Below are positions 1-8,659 of a stretch of DNA of 64,000 nt, piece after piece. Numbering within the stretch: position 1 is the stretch's first letter; each line of letters starts with the position of its first letter. Made by a program: the position numbers and the translations under genes. Source of the stretch: Chloropicon primus (lineage: Eukaryota; Chlorophyta; Chloropicophyceae; Chloropicales; Chloropicaceae); NCBI GenBank assembly GCA_023205875.1, contig CP060756.1:620001-684000 (forward strand), in the 5' to 3' direction. Under the pieces are notes generated by a model. It ran no database searches and had not been told where the DNA came from. It saw nothing but the letters and a program-made list of their open reading frames with translations.

Positions 1-182
1 TAACGTGACGTAACCTCCATGCATTGCGGGCACCAGAGGGTGGAGAGGGAGAAGAGAGAGGTCTCTCGTTTGGCGACAAGTTTCGTTGTCGTTGCAGCCC
101 CTCCTGTCGATCCAGAAGAAGATATATATCATTCCTATTGATAACTTCTCCCTCCAGCCCATTGCAGCCTTCAGGGAGGGGG

Positions 183-213
<31 letters not shown>

Positions 214-490
214 GTCTCTCGTTTGGCGAAAAGCTTCTCTCGTCGCTCGTCTCGTCTTCTGGGATGAATGAATGAATGGATGGATGGATGGAGTGCTCCC
301 GAACTCGGAAAGTCTCTCTCTCTCTCTCGTCCCGGGCTCGCCGAGCAAAGGAGGGTAGAGTTAGAGACCTTTTTTCTTTGGGCGAGGGAGACGAGATGAG
401 GTGCCTGACGATCACGACGACGACGAGGACAACGAGGACGACGACGACGACGACGACGATCATCTGCACGTGAGCGGTGAAACGAGAGAT
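1..490. other. Upstream region of the trehalase gene
   Basis: No supported gene is seen here. The stretch holds a GA dinucleotide run at about 188-213, a tetranucleotide GAAT/GGAT run at about 262-290 and a short CT run near 310-328. It probably includes the promoter and 5' leader of the trehalase gene. An open frame runs into the trehalase from 401, but its first codon there is GTG, so the ATG at 491 is preferred. An acidic-repeat sequence lies just before that ATG. Confidence 0.5.
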
Positions 491-2164
491 ATGAGAGGAG
501 CAGAAGCTTCTGCTTCTGCTTCTGCTGCGGACTCCGCCGCCGTTGTCGTCGACAACGACAACAACATCAGCTACCTGTCCGGCCTCGGCCTCGACCTCCT
601 GGACCTGGTCCACGCCGGCCCCAAAACCGCCGCCACCAAACGAGGGAGGAGGTTCGAGGACACCAAGGACTTTGTCGACATGCCCCTGCTGGCCTCTTCC
701 CTGGGGGAGGTCGTGGACAGGCTGAGGTCCCCGTCCGCGTCCACCAGCGCCGAGGCGGTGCTCGCCTCCTGCTTCGGGCCCCCCGGCTCCGACCTGGAGT
801 CCGCCGCGCCGGACGACTGGTCCCCCGCCGGTGGAGATCCCGACGACGACGACGACGACAACGACGTCCTGCTGCTTCGGAGGCACATCCACGGGTGCTG
901 GCCCGCCCTATGCAAGCGTCCTCTCCACCCCGGTGGCGGCGGAGGCGGCACCACGGTCCTGGCCCTGCCTCACAAGATGTTCGTCCCCGGAAGCAGGTTC
1001 CGGGAGCAGTATTACTGGGACTCCTACTTCGTGCTCCAGGGGCTCCTGGCCTCCCGCATGGGGACGAGCGCCCTGCAGCTCACGGAGAACTTGCTGCATT
1101 GCGTGGAGCGTTACGGCTTCGTCCCGAACGGCACGAGGACCTACTATCTGGGGAGGAGCCAGCCGCCCCTGCTGTCCGAGATGGTCGCCGACCTCTACAG
1201 GTGGTCCCTGGACAACGAGGACGACTCCGTCCTGCCGGCGGGGTTCCTGGACGGGGCCCTGCCTCTCCTGGTGAGGGAGCACGAGTATTGGACCAAGGGG
1301 GACCACCTCGTGAGGGTCGGAGGGCGCGAACTCCTGAGGTACCACGCCGGCACGACCTGCCCCCGGCCCGAGTCGTACGTCGAGGACCGCGAGGCCACCT
1401 CGAGCCCCGGCGTGTACAGAGAGATCGCCACGATGGCGGAGAGCGGCTGGGACTTCTCCGGCCGCTGGCTGCGGGACTCCAAGGACTTGAGTACGTCCCG
1501 AGCCACGAGGGTCGTGCCCGTCGACCTGAACACGATCGTGGCCAGGATGGAGGCGAACGTGTCCCTCGTCGCGGGGGCCCTGGGCCGCGAGGACGTCCGT
1601 CGCGAGTACGAGCTCCTGTCCGGACGGAGGTTCGACTCCATCGACGAGGTGCTATGGGACGAGGGGTCCGGCCAGTGGAAGGACCTGGTGCTCGGGGAAG
1701 AGGAGGAGGAGGAGGAGGAAGTGCCCCGGCGCTGCACCACGTACGCGTCCAACTGGCTTCCGCTCTGGAGGGACCGAGGCCTGCCCCCCGGCAGGGCCGA
1801 GGCCGCCGTGGCCTCCCTCGAGGCGTCCGGCCTCGTCCTTCCCGGCGGCCTCGCCACCTCCGTGCAGCGCACCGGGCACCAGTGGGACTACCCCAACGCC
1901 TGGGCTCCCCTTCAGTACCTCGTGCACGAGGGCTTGACCTCCTCCGGGGGGTCCAGAGGCCGGGACCTCGCCTCCAAGATCGCCAAAAACTTCCTCCGTA
2001 ACGTCCACGCCACCTTGGCGAGCACGGGCCAGATGCACGAAAAGTACGACGCGGAGATCCCGGGACAGTACGGCGGTGGGGGCGAGTACATCCCCCAAAC
2101 GGGCTTCGGGTGGACCAACGGCGTCGTTCTCTCCTTCCTATGTAAACACGAAACCATGCTGTAA
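491..2164 (+). CDS. Trehalase (GH37), alpha,alpha-trehalose to two glucoses
   Basis: Single-exon gene of 557 residues, a usual length for GH37 trehalase (EC 3.2.1.28). Both family signatures are present: PGSRFREQYYWDSYF near residues 165-179 and QWDYPNAWAP near 464-473. AESGWDFSGRW carries Asp321, the position of the catalytic acid in the family, and HEKYDAE carries Glu517, the likely base. A glutamate-rich loop (about 1697-1722) and acidic Asp runs near residues 117-125 are low-complexity insertions. No clear signal peptide follows the ATG; the N-terminus is Ala/Ser-rich, so cytosolic location is likely but not shown. The frame stays open upstream to 401, where only a non-ATG codon is available, hence the start at 491. 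Family assignment is firm; physiological role (mobilising trehalose) is from family knowledge. Confidence 0.95.
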   Translation: MRGAEASASASAADSAAVVVDNDNNISYLSGLGLDLLDLVHAGPKTAATKRGRRFEDTKDFVDMPLLASSLGEVVDRLRSPSASTSAEAVLASCFGPPGSDLESAAPDDWSPAGGDPDDDDDDNDVLLLRRHIHGCWPALCKRPLHPGGGGGGTTVLALPHKMFVPGSRFREQYYWDSYFVLQGLLASRMGTSALQLTENLLHCVERYGFVPNGTRTYYLGRSQPPLLSEMVADLYRWSLDNEDDSVLPAGFLDGALPLLVREHEYWTKGDHLVRVGGRELLRYHAGTTCPRPESYVEDREATSSPGVYREIATMAESGWDFSGRWLRDSKDLSTSRATRVVPVDLNTIVARMEANVSLVAGALGREDVRREYELLSGRRFDSIDEVLWDEGSGQWKDLVLGEEEEEEEEVPRRCTTYASNWLPLWRDRGLPPGRAEAAVASLEASGLVLPGGLATSVQRTGHQWDYPNAWAPLQYLVHEGLTSSGGSRGRDLASKIAKNFLRNVHATLASTGQMHEKYDAEIPGQYGGGGEYIPQTGFGWTNGVVLSFLCKHETML

Positions 2165-2309
2165 AACACCAACCAGGACCTTTGTACCTTGTCTCTTTGG
2201 CTTTGAGATACACACCTTCGACTCACTGCATTGGGAACAACAAGACCCACACAATATTTTGTTTCCCGCATTGCCAATCGTGGAGCATGACGCATGTCAG
2301 AGGCAGAGG

Positions 2310-2385
2310 CAGTCGATTGAGTCACAGGCAGTCGATTGAGTCAGAGGCAGTCGATTGAGTCAGAGGCAGTCGATTGAGTCACAGG
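2310..2385. repeat. 19-bp tandem repeat, four units
   Basis: Four consecutive 19-bp units built on cagtcgattgagtca followed by cagg or gagg, beginning at 2310, 2329, 2348 and 2367, then a decayed partial unit to about 2400. It lies about 145 bp after the trehalase stop and 230 bp before the MTO1 start. The array is too short and has no spacers, so it is not a CRISPR. Function unknown. Confidence 0.9.
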
Positions 2386-2614
2386 CAGAGGCAGTTGAGT
2401 CATCATCGAGACCGCCGCGTACGGATGACAATTTGATATCTTGAGCAATCCAAAGCTCGAGAGCAAGTCCAATCTCGGTCTCTACCCCTTCCCCTTCCCT
2501 TGCCCTCGTCCCCCCTTCTCCATCACCACTCCATCCTTGTCCTTGTCCTTGAGATAAAACTGGACATAGTCTGCAGCTTATCCCTCCGCGCGCCAGAAGA
2601 AGCGGAGGCAGAGG

Positions 2615-4759
2615 ATGGCCGTCGCGTCGAGGATAGGTTGGAAGGGGGCAACTCGGACGGAGAGGGCGTGGACCAGAGGGGCGGACATGTTCCGAGCGGC
2701 GCTGAGGACGGCCGGGTGCGGCCAGTGGACCCTCCCGAGGAGGGGCGTCGTGCCAAGTCGTAGTCGATGGAATGACTTGAGTACGAGGGCACGAGGCCCC
2801 GGGGCGTGCAGGGCGTTGGGGACGACGTCGAGCGCGGAGCACGAGAGGTACGACGTCATCGTGGTGGGTGGAGGTCACGCGGGATGCGAGGCGGCACTGG
2901 CTTCCGCCCGCTTGGGTTGCGATACCCTCCTGGTGAACTTGAACCTCGACCGCATCGCGTGGCAGCCCTGCAACCCTGCAGTGGGAGGGGCAGGGAAGTC
3001 TCAGCTGGTGCACGAGATCGATGCGTTGGGCGGGGAGATGGGAAAGGTGGCGGACAAGACGTACGTGCAGAAGCGGGTGCTGAATCGGTCCAAGGGCCCG
3101 GCGGTGTGGTCGCTCAGGGCGCAGACGGACAAGCACCTGTACAGCAGAGAGATGAAGGACGTGCTGGACAGCTGCCCGAACTTGTCCTTGAGGGAGGCCA
3201 TGGTAGTGGACCTCAAGCTTGGGCCGAACGACGAGATCGAGGGCGTGGTGACCCACTTCGGCATCACGCTCCTGGCGAAAGCCGTCGTCGTCACGACGGG
3301 GACTTTCATGAACGGAAGGATTTGGGTGGGCAAGCAGTCCGCCCCCGCGGGCCGAGCCGGGGAGGCCCCAAGCGTGGGGCTGACGGAGACTCTGCAGTCC
3401 CTGGGCTTCGAGACGGAGAGGCTGAAGACCGGGACGCCGCCGAGGGTGGACAGGAGGACGATCGACTTCAGTAAGCTGGAGGAGCAGAAGGGCGACGAGG
3501 ACTTGAAGTGGTTCACTTACGACACCAGGTACCACAAGCCTAGGGAGCAGATGAGCTGCTTCATCACCCACACCTCGAAAGAGACTCACAGGATGATTGA
3601 GGAGAACCTCCACGAGACCCCGACCTACGGGGGGTGGGCCTCGAGCAAGGGGCCCCGTTACTGCCCCTCGATCGAGGACAAAATTGTGAGGTTCAAGGAC
3701 AAGGAGAGGCACCAGGTGTTCCTGGAGCCGGAGGGTTTCACCACCCCAGAGATTTACGTCCAGGGACTCTCTACGGGGCTGCCGGAGAGGTTGCAGCTGC
3801 CGCTCCTGAGGACGCTCCCGGGGATGGAGAACTGCCGGATGCTGAGGAACGCCTACGCCGTGGAGTACGACTACCTGCCGGCCCACCAGTGCACCTCTTC
3901 CCTGGAGACCAAGAAGATATCTGGGCTCTTCCTCAGCGGCCAAATCAACGGGACCACGGGGTACGAGGAGGCGGGCGCCCAGGGAATCATCGCCGGCATC
4001 AACGCCGCCAGGAAGGTCAGGGGCGAGACGCTCGTGACGCTTCCAAGGGAGAGCTCTTACATAGGAACGCTGATCGACGACCTCGTGACGAAAGACCTTC
4101 GGGAGCCTTACAGAGTCCTGACGAGCAGGTCGGAGCACAGGCTGCTCCTGAGGTCCGACAACGCGGATATGAGGCTGACTGCGATCGGACGGGAGATCGG
4201 CCTGGTGGGGGACGACAGGTGGCAGATGTTTGTAGAAAAGTCGGAAAGGGTTAAGGCGGAGAGCGAAAGGCTTCAGAACACCCGTATCGCCCCGACCGAC
4301 CCCTTGGCCGTTGCCGCAATGGAGCTGTCCGGGCACAACGTCTCTCAGCATGTGACGCTGGAGCACCTCTTGCGCCGGCCCAAGATAAGCTACGAGCTCC
4401 TTGACGCGCATGACCTGGGAAGCAAGGACCTGGACAAGATTGAGAAGGAGACCGTTGAGATAAACATCAAGTACGACGGATTCATTAAGAGAGCGGCGCA
4501 CCAGATGAAGCAGATGTCGTCCAAGGAGCACAAAGAGATCCCGCAAGGCATTGATTACGCGTCCATCAACATCATCAGCATGGAGGCCAGGGAGAAGCTC
4601 GCAAAGTTTCAGCCGAGAACCATCGGCCAAGCGGCTCGCATTGGCGGGGTAAATCCCTCTGACATCCAAGCTCTGCTCCTGCACATGGAGGTCTCGAAGC
4701 GGAAGAAAGACCCAAAGAAGGCGGGCGCTAAAAAGAAGAACAAGGCCGTCGTTCAGTGA
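2615..4759 (+). CDS. MTO1: tRNA uridine-5-carboxymethylaminomethyl enzyme MnmG/GidA/MTO1
   Basis: A 714-residue protein matching the GidA/MnmG family, which with MnmE modifies the wobble uridine of organellar tRNAs using FAD. The FAD-binding signature VVGGGHAGCEAALASARLG lies near residues 83-101, and the family blocks WQPCNPAVGG, SKGPAVWSLRAQ, GTFMNG and EYDYLPAHQC follow in order. TSRSEHRLLLRSDNAD and the C-terminal helical part ending PSDIQALLLHME are also typical. The first about 75 residues are Arg/Ser/Thr-rich and precede the conserved core, consistent with an organelle transit peptide; mitochondrion is the usual site. The last 20 residues are lysine-rich and unusual for the family. The ATG at 2615 is the first in frame. 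Confidence 0.95.
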   Translation: MAVASRIGWKGATRTERAWTRGADMFRAALRTAGCGQWTLPRRGVVPSRSRWNDLSTRARGPGACRALGTTSSAEHERYDVIVVGGGHAGCEAALASARLGCDTLLVNLNLDRIAWQPCNPAVGGAGKSQLVHEIDALGGEMGKVADKTYVQKRVLNRSKGPAVWSLRAQTDKHLYSREMKDVLDSCPNLSLREAMVVDLKLGPNDEIEGVVTHFGITLLAKAVVVTTGTFMNGRIWVGKQSAPAGRAGEAPSVGLTETLQSLGFETERLKTGTPPRVDRRTIDFSKLEEQKGDEDLKWFTYDTRYHKPREQMSCFITHTSKETHRMIEENLHETPTYGGWASSKGPRYCPSIEDKIVRFKDKERHQVFLEPEGFTTPEIYVQGLSTGLPERLQLPLLRTLPGMENCRMLRNAYAVEYDYLPAHQCTSSLETKKISGLFLSGQINGTTGYEEAGAQGIIAGINAARKVRGETLVTLPRESSYIGTLIDDLVTKDLREPYRVLTSRSEHRLLLRSDNADMRLTAIGREIGLVGDDRWQMFVEKSERVKAESERLQNTRIAPTDPLAVAAMELSGHNVSQHVTLEHLLRRPKISYELLDAHDLGSKDLDKIEKETVEINIKYDGFIKRAAHQMKQMSSKEHKEIPQGIDYASINIISMEAREKLAKFQPRTIGQAARIGGVNPSDIQALLLHMEVSKRKKDPKKAGAKKKNKAVVQ

Positions 4760-4835
4760 GGCTTGGGTGTGGTCAAAAGAAACAAACAAAAGTATACTAA
4801 AACAAAATCTCAATCTCTGTGTAACGTCTAAGTCT

Positions 4836-6938
4836 TCACAACGTAAGAAGGGAGGAGTAAAAGGCTTCGAGACAGTCATTAAATGCTTCTGGGACCTCGT
4901 CGTGGGGACAGTGGCCAGCTTCCACGAGCTGAACCTCCACGCCGCACAACTCCTTCATCTGTTTTGCTCTCGCCGGCGCGTCGTTCAACGGGTCATTGGC
5001 CCCTTGAAAGACCTGCACCGGTCCTTCGTATTCCTTCAAGAGATTGCTCAGAGGAGTAGGGGGCGGTAAGTAGAACACTGACTTGAAGACATCAAACGCC
5101 CCTGGGTCCGAAGACGCCCTCTCAATCTCCTTGGCGAGGCCTGCGTCGGCCCTTTCCGGGAACTGTGGATAAGCTTTCCTCAGCAGACCGGAAACTGATC
5201 TCTCGAGGTAGGAAAAGATTAGGCGACTTCCCACTTCTGCCACAACCGTCTTTCGGAACGCCTCGAAGCCGCTATCCTCATCCTTGATAGCAACTTCCTC
5301 GAAGGGAAGCTCGGCTACCTCCTCCACAAGTTTCCCTGCCGTGTTCACCAAGACGAGCCCCTTGACCAATCCCGGGTGCTTCGCGGCGGTGTACGCACTG
5401 ATGTAACCGCCGATTGAATTCCCCGCGAGAACCGCCGGGCTTTTGACGATGCTCGTGATGAAGTCTCGCACAAACAAGCTCCAGAGTTGGGGTGTGTACT
5501 GCGCTGACGCTTTTTCGCTCCTCCCGTAACCACAAAGGGTGGGGGCGTACACGGTGTAGCCAGCCCGGACCAGCCCGACAACATTTTCTCGCCAGTGCTC
5601 CCCAAAGGCACCAAAGCCGTGAATCAGCACGACTTTCTTCCCCTTCCCCTCGCCTTCACCCTGCTCTCCAGAGGGAGAGCCCACGATGAACTCTTGATGG
5701 GTGCCCCTCCAGCGCCACGACTCGTAAGACAGGTCCACGGCACCGTCCCCCCCGGCATCCAGCATCCGCTCCCTCTCCAGCGAGTATTGGTGGAGGTTGT
5801 GCGCGAAGTCATACTTCACAGCCTCTGCCATGGCCGCATTTGCCCCCTTCAAGCTCGCAGAGAACAACGCCGATAACGGATTGAGGTTCGCCTTAAAGGA
5901 GGAAGCCGCAAGGTAGACTTCGCCGGGAGAGAGGACGCCCTGGCTCAGGTGCTTCCGGAAGAGCACGTTGAAGCTTTGCCCGAAACCGCCGGGAACCTCC
6001 AAATCCAGCGCCAGGGACTCCAGACTCTCTGGTCGTGGCTGGTCGCCCCGAAAGGCTGCAAAGTATCTGTTCAAGTTGTTGGCGACCACTTCGTGGGCCC
6101 CGCTCAGAACGAATTCTGATCCCTGTACCTTCGAAAGTATCTCTGGGGAGCAGTAGGCGGACCTGTACGGAAAACTTGATGCCTCGGGAATCGGGTTCGC
6201 TTCCCCCCAGAACCCGCTCCACGCCTCGACCACGGCGTCGTAGAGGTCGTCTGCGGAGGGAATGTCCCGTCCTGGCGAGGCGCCCTCGGGGCTCTTGATC
6301 CGCCCGACCGCCTCCACTGGCCCAGACAAGTCCCATTCCTTGGTCTCCGCGAATGACAGTGGGTACGACCATCCAGTGTTCTGGCCAATTAGCGTATAGG
6401 TGTAGAGGGACAGCGCCGAACCGCTCGGGATCCTCTTTGCTATGACGTCCAACTTGCCCGACCACACGACGTCCGTCTCCCTCTGGGTCACCACCGTCGA
6501 CGCCGAGAGCTCCTCACAGATCCTCGGGACCACCTCCTCAGCCTTTCCGATCTCGAACATCAAGTCGCTTCCCAGAGCTCTCAGCTTGGACTTGAGCGAC
6601 ATCAGCACTTCGCGGTACCATTGGATGTCGGCCTCGCTCTCCTCCCATGGAGAGTACACCTCGGGATCGAACACGAAGAGGGGGACCAACGCTCCCCCCT
6701 TTGCAGCTTTCGCGGCCTGAATCAAGCCCGGGTGATCCGTCGTGCGCAAGTCGTGCTTGAACCAGAAGAGGCAGGGGCCCTCGTTAGAGCAGGATTCTGC
6801 AGAAGGATCAGCTCGGCTCGCACCCAGGAACGTGCCACTTCGAGGCCTTCTCCTCCTTGGTGGCCCTCTGCGCGTTTGAACGGAGTGACATGCCCCGCAC
6901 GACGACCGAAGCGTCGCCCTCACCCCACTGAAATCCAT
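4836..6938 (-). CDS. Photolyase-N-like / alpha-beta hydrolase fusion protein, probably plastid
   Basis: 700 residues from the ATG at 6938; the frame is open further upstream but only from TTG. After a Ser/Arg-rich putative transit peptide (about 1-50), CLFWFKHDLRTTDHPGL begins a DNA photolyase/cryptochrome N-terminal alpha/beta domain running to about residue 210. The FAD-binding helical half of a true photolyase is not recognisable. From about residue 440 there is an alpha/beta hydrolase: HGFGAFGEHW (oxyanion region), GNSIGG (nucleophile Ser near 508), QGANDPL (Asp) and EAGHCPHDE (His). A similar fusion is known in plants (Arabidopsis At4g25290 type), so the architecture is conserved, but substrate and role are unknown. 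DNA repair activity is unlikely without the FAD domain. The gene is convergent with MTO1, with 76 bp between the stops. Confidence 0.85.
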   Translation of the reverse strand: MDFSGVRATLRSSCGACHSVQTRRGPPRRRRPRSGTFLGASRADPSAESCSNEGPCLFWFKHDLRTTDHPGLIQAAKAAKGGALVPLFVFDPEVYSPWEESEADIQWYREVLMSLKSKLRALGSDLMFEIGKAEEVVPRICEELSASTVVTQRETDVVWSGKLDVIAKRIPSGSALSLYTYTLIGQNTGWSYPLSFAETKEWDLSGPVEAVGRIKSPEGASPGRDIPSADDLYDAVVEAWSGFWGEANPIPEASSFPYRSAYCSPEILSKVQGSEFVLSGAHEVVANNLNRYFAAFRGDQPRPESLESLALDLEVPGGFGQSFNVLFRKHLSQGVLSPGEVYLAASSFKANLNPLSALFSASLKGANAAMAEAVKYDFAHNLHQYSLERERMLDAGGDGAVDLSYESWRWRGTHQEFIVGSPSGEQGEGEGKGKKVVLIHGFGAFGEHWRENVVGLVRAGYTVYAPTLCGYGRSEKASAQYTPQLWSLFVRDFITSIVKSPAVLAGNSIGGYISAYTAAKHPGLVKGLVLVNTAGKLVEEVAELPFEEVAIKDEDSGFEAFRKTVVAEVGSRLIFSYLERSVSGLLRKAYPQFPERADAGLAKEIERASSDPGAFDVFKSVFYLPPPTPLSNLLKEYEGPVQVFQGANDPLNDAPARAKQMKELCGVEVQLVEAGHCPHDEVPEAFNDCLEAFYSSLLTL

Positions 6939-7190
6939 GTGACGATGTCCAGCTGCAATCCTTCCCTCCCTTCCTGAAACACCTCTCAATGGCCTGAATC
7001 CTGGTCAAACGACGCAACCGAGACATCCATCGGAAGCCCTCGAGATCTTCCTTCGATTGGACAATCCCTCGTCCTCTCTCGTCCTCCCTCGTGCACAGCT
7101 CTTTCGCTCAGACCAACGCCGAGCCCTCACCTCCACACATTCCAGCGAGAAAGATCTCCAGTTTGTGGCTGATCTTCGTTCGCCTTCCTG

Positions 7191-7958
7191 TCCTTTGTGT
7201 GTGAAGCTTGATTGATCGTTTGGTCGCGATGGTTTGGTCGCAAGGGAGGAGGAGACACCACCACACGAGACCAGGCCTCGTGATGACTCGATGGGTACCT
7301 CACCTCACCGCCTGGATCCCCTTTTGCGATGTGCCTCCACCAGTCCAGCAAGAAGGAAAGGTCCACATGCTGCTCCTTGCCTATCCTTTGTGTGTGAAGC
7401 TTGATTGATCGTTTGGTCGCGATGGTTTGGTCGCAAGGGAGGAGGAGACACCACCACACGAGACCAGGCCTCGTGATGACTCGATGGGTACCTCACCTCA
7501 CCGCCTGGATCCCCTTTTGCGATGTGCCTCCACCAGCCCAGCAAGAAGGAAAGGTCCACATGCTGCTCCTTGCCTATCCTTTGTGTGTGAAGCTTGATTG
7601 ATCGTTTGGTCGCGATGGTTTGGTCGCAAGGGAGGAGGAGACACCACCACACGAGACCAGGCCTCGTGATGACTCGATGGGTACCTCACCTCACCGCCTG
7701 GATCCCCTTTTGCGATGTGCCTCCACCAGCCCAGCAAGAAGGAAAGGTCCACATGCTGCTCCTTGCCTATCCTTTGTGTGTGAAGCTTGATTGATCGTTT
7801 GGTCGCGATGGTTTGGTCGCAAGGGAGGAGGAGACACCACCACACGAGACCAGGCCTCGTGATGACTCGATGGGTACCTCACCTCACCGCCTGGATCCCC
7901 TTTTGCGATGTGCCTCCACCAGTCCAGCAAGAAGGAAAGGTCCACATGCTGCTCCTTG
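7191..7958. repeat. 193-bp tandem repeat, four copies
   Basis: Almost identical 193-bp units start at 7191, 7384, 7577 and 7770 and the array ends at 7958. Units 1 and 4 share cagtccagc where units 2 and 3 have cagcccagc, so the middle units are closest to each other, and the start of unit 1 differs slightly. Open frames exist on both strands in each unit, but 193 is not a multiple of three, so no frame continues from unit to unit and none looks like a protein. The array lies in the roughly 1.1-kb gap between the divergent genes at 6938 and 8079. The unit length is near one nucleosome repeat. Confidence 0.97.
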
Positions 7959-8078
7959 GATCTGGAAGAAACTTCTCTGGTGGAGAGAGAGCCGGAAGGG
8001 AGAGAGAGAGAGAGAGCCGTGGCCGTCGGTTTCGCGTCTCTGTGCTGTGAGGTCAGGTCAACGAGCGAGGGGGAGGCC

Positions 8079-8459
8079 ATGAGGTTCCTGCAGAATTTGA
8101 TAAGTTATTGGGCGAACTTGATACTTGTGGAGACCCTGGCAAACTCAAGGACGTTCCAGAGGTTCGCCGTCAACACGGACAAGATGCTGAAAGAGCTCCA
8201 GAAGAAAGGTAAGAGAGAGAGAAAGAAAGAGAGAGAGGGGGGAGGGAAGGCTCGCTCGCTCGCTCGCATGCACGTTCTTGTGACTGACCGGCTGGCTGTG
8301 TTCCCTTTCGTTTGTTCGTTTGTTTGTTTGTTTGTGTGACTGGCAGGTGGAGAGGTTTCTGTGAAGGACGCGACCAAGCAGGCGACGGACTTCACCAAGG
8401 CGTTCAGGGAGGAGATGACCAAGCAGTTCCGAGAGGAGCAGATGAAGAAGAAGTTCTGA
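8079..8459 (+). CDS. Small conserved protein of unknown function, two exons
   Basis: Exon 1 8079-8208, intron 8209-8346 (GTAAGA...GGCAG), exon 2 8347-8459; the product is about 80 residues. Exon 1 begins MRFLQNLISYWANLILVET, a short amphipathic or hydrophobic N-terminal segment, and contains SRTFQRFAV. Exon 2 is charged and helical (KDATKQATDFTKAF) and ends with three lysines and a phenylalanine. The splice keeps the frame and the stop lies just after the charged helix, which supports the model. I do not recognise the family; a small organelle-membrane-associated protein is one possibility. A 16-bp GA run at 8001-8016 lies 63 bp before the ATG. The intron starts with a GA-rich tract and ends with a GTTT repeat. 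Confidence 0.7.
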
Positions 8460-8659
8460 TGGGGTTTGGAGCCCCCGCGCCTCGATGGGAAAACTCAAAA
8501 GTCAAAAAGAAAAACCAAAAAAGTCATTTTATTCCACCAGTGTACTACCGTTTTAGAATAACCACCACCACCACCATCACCACCACCTCTTTTGTCTCTT
8601 CCTGTTGTGCAACTCACTCTCCTTCCCAGGCAGCTTGGCTGAGGCGGGGCTCGGCCCCC

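Noticed and set aside
2360-4879. An 839-residue frame antisense to MTO1
   Set aside because: Shadow of the MTO1 coding sequence with no recognised family.
7191-7958. Repeated small protein genes or a CRISPR array in the 193-bp repeats
   Set aside because: The unit is not a multiple of three so no frame continues, frames on both strands are open only by chance, and there are no unique spacers.
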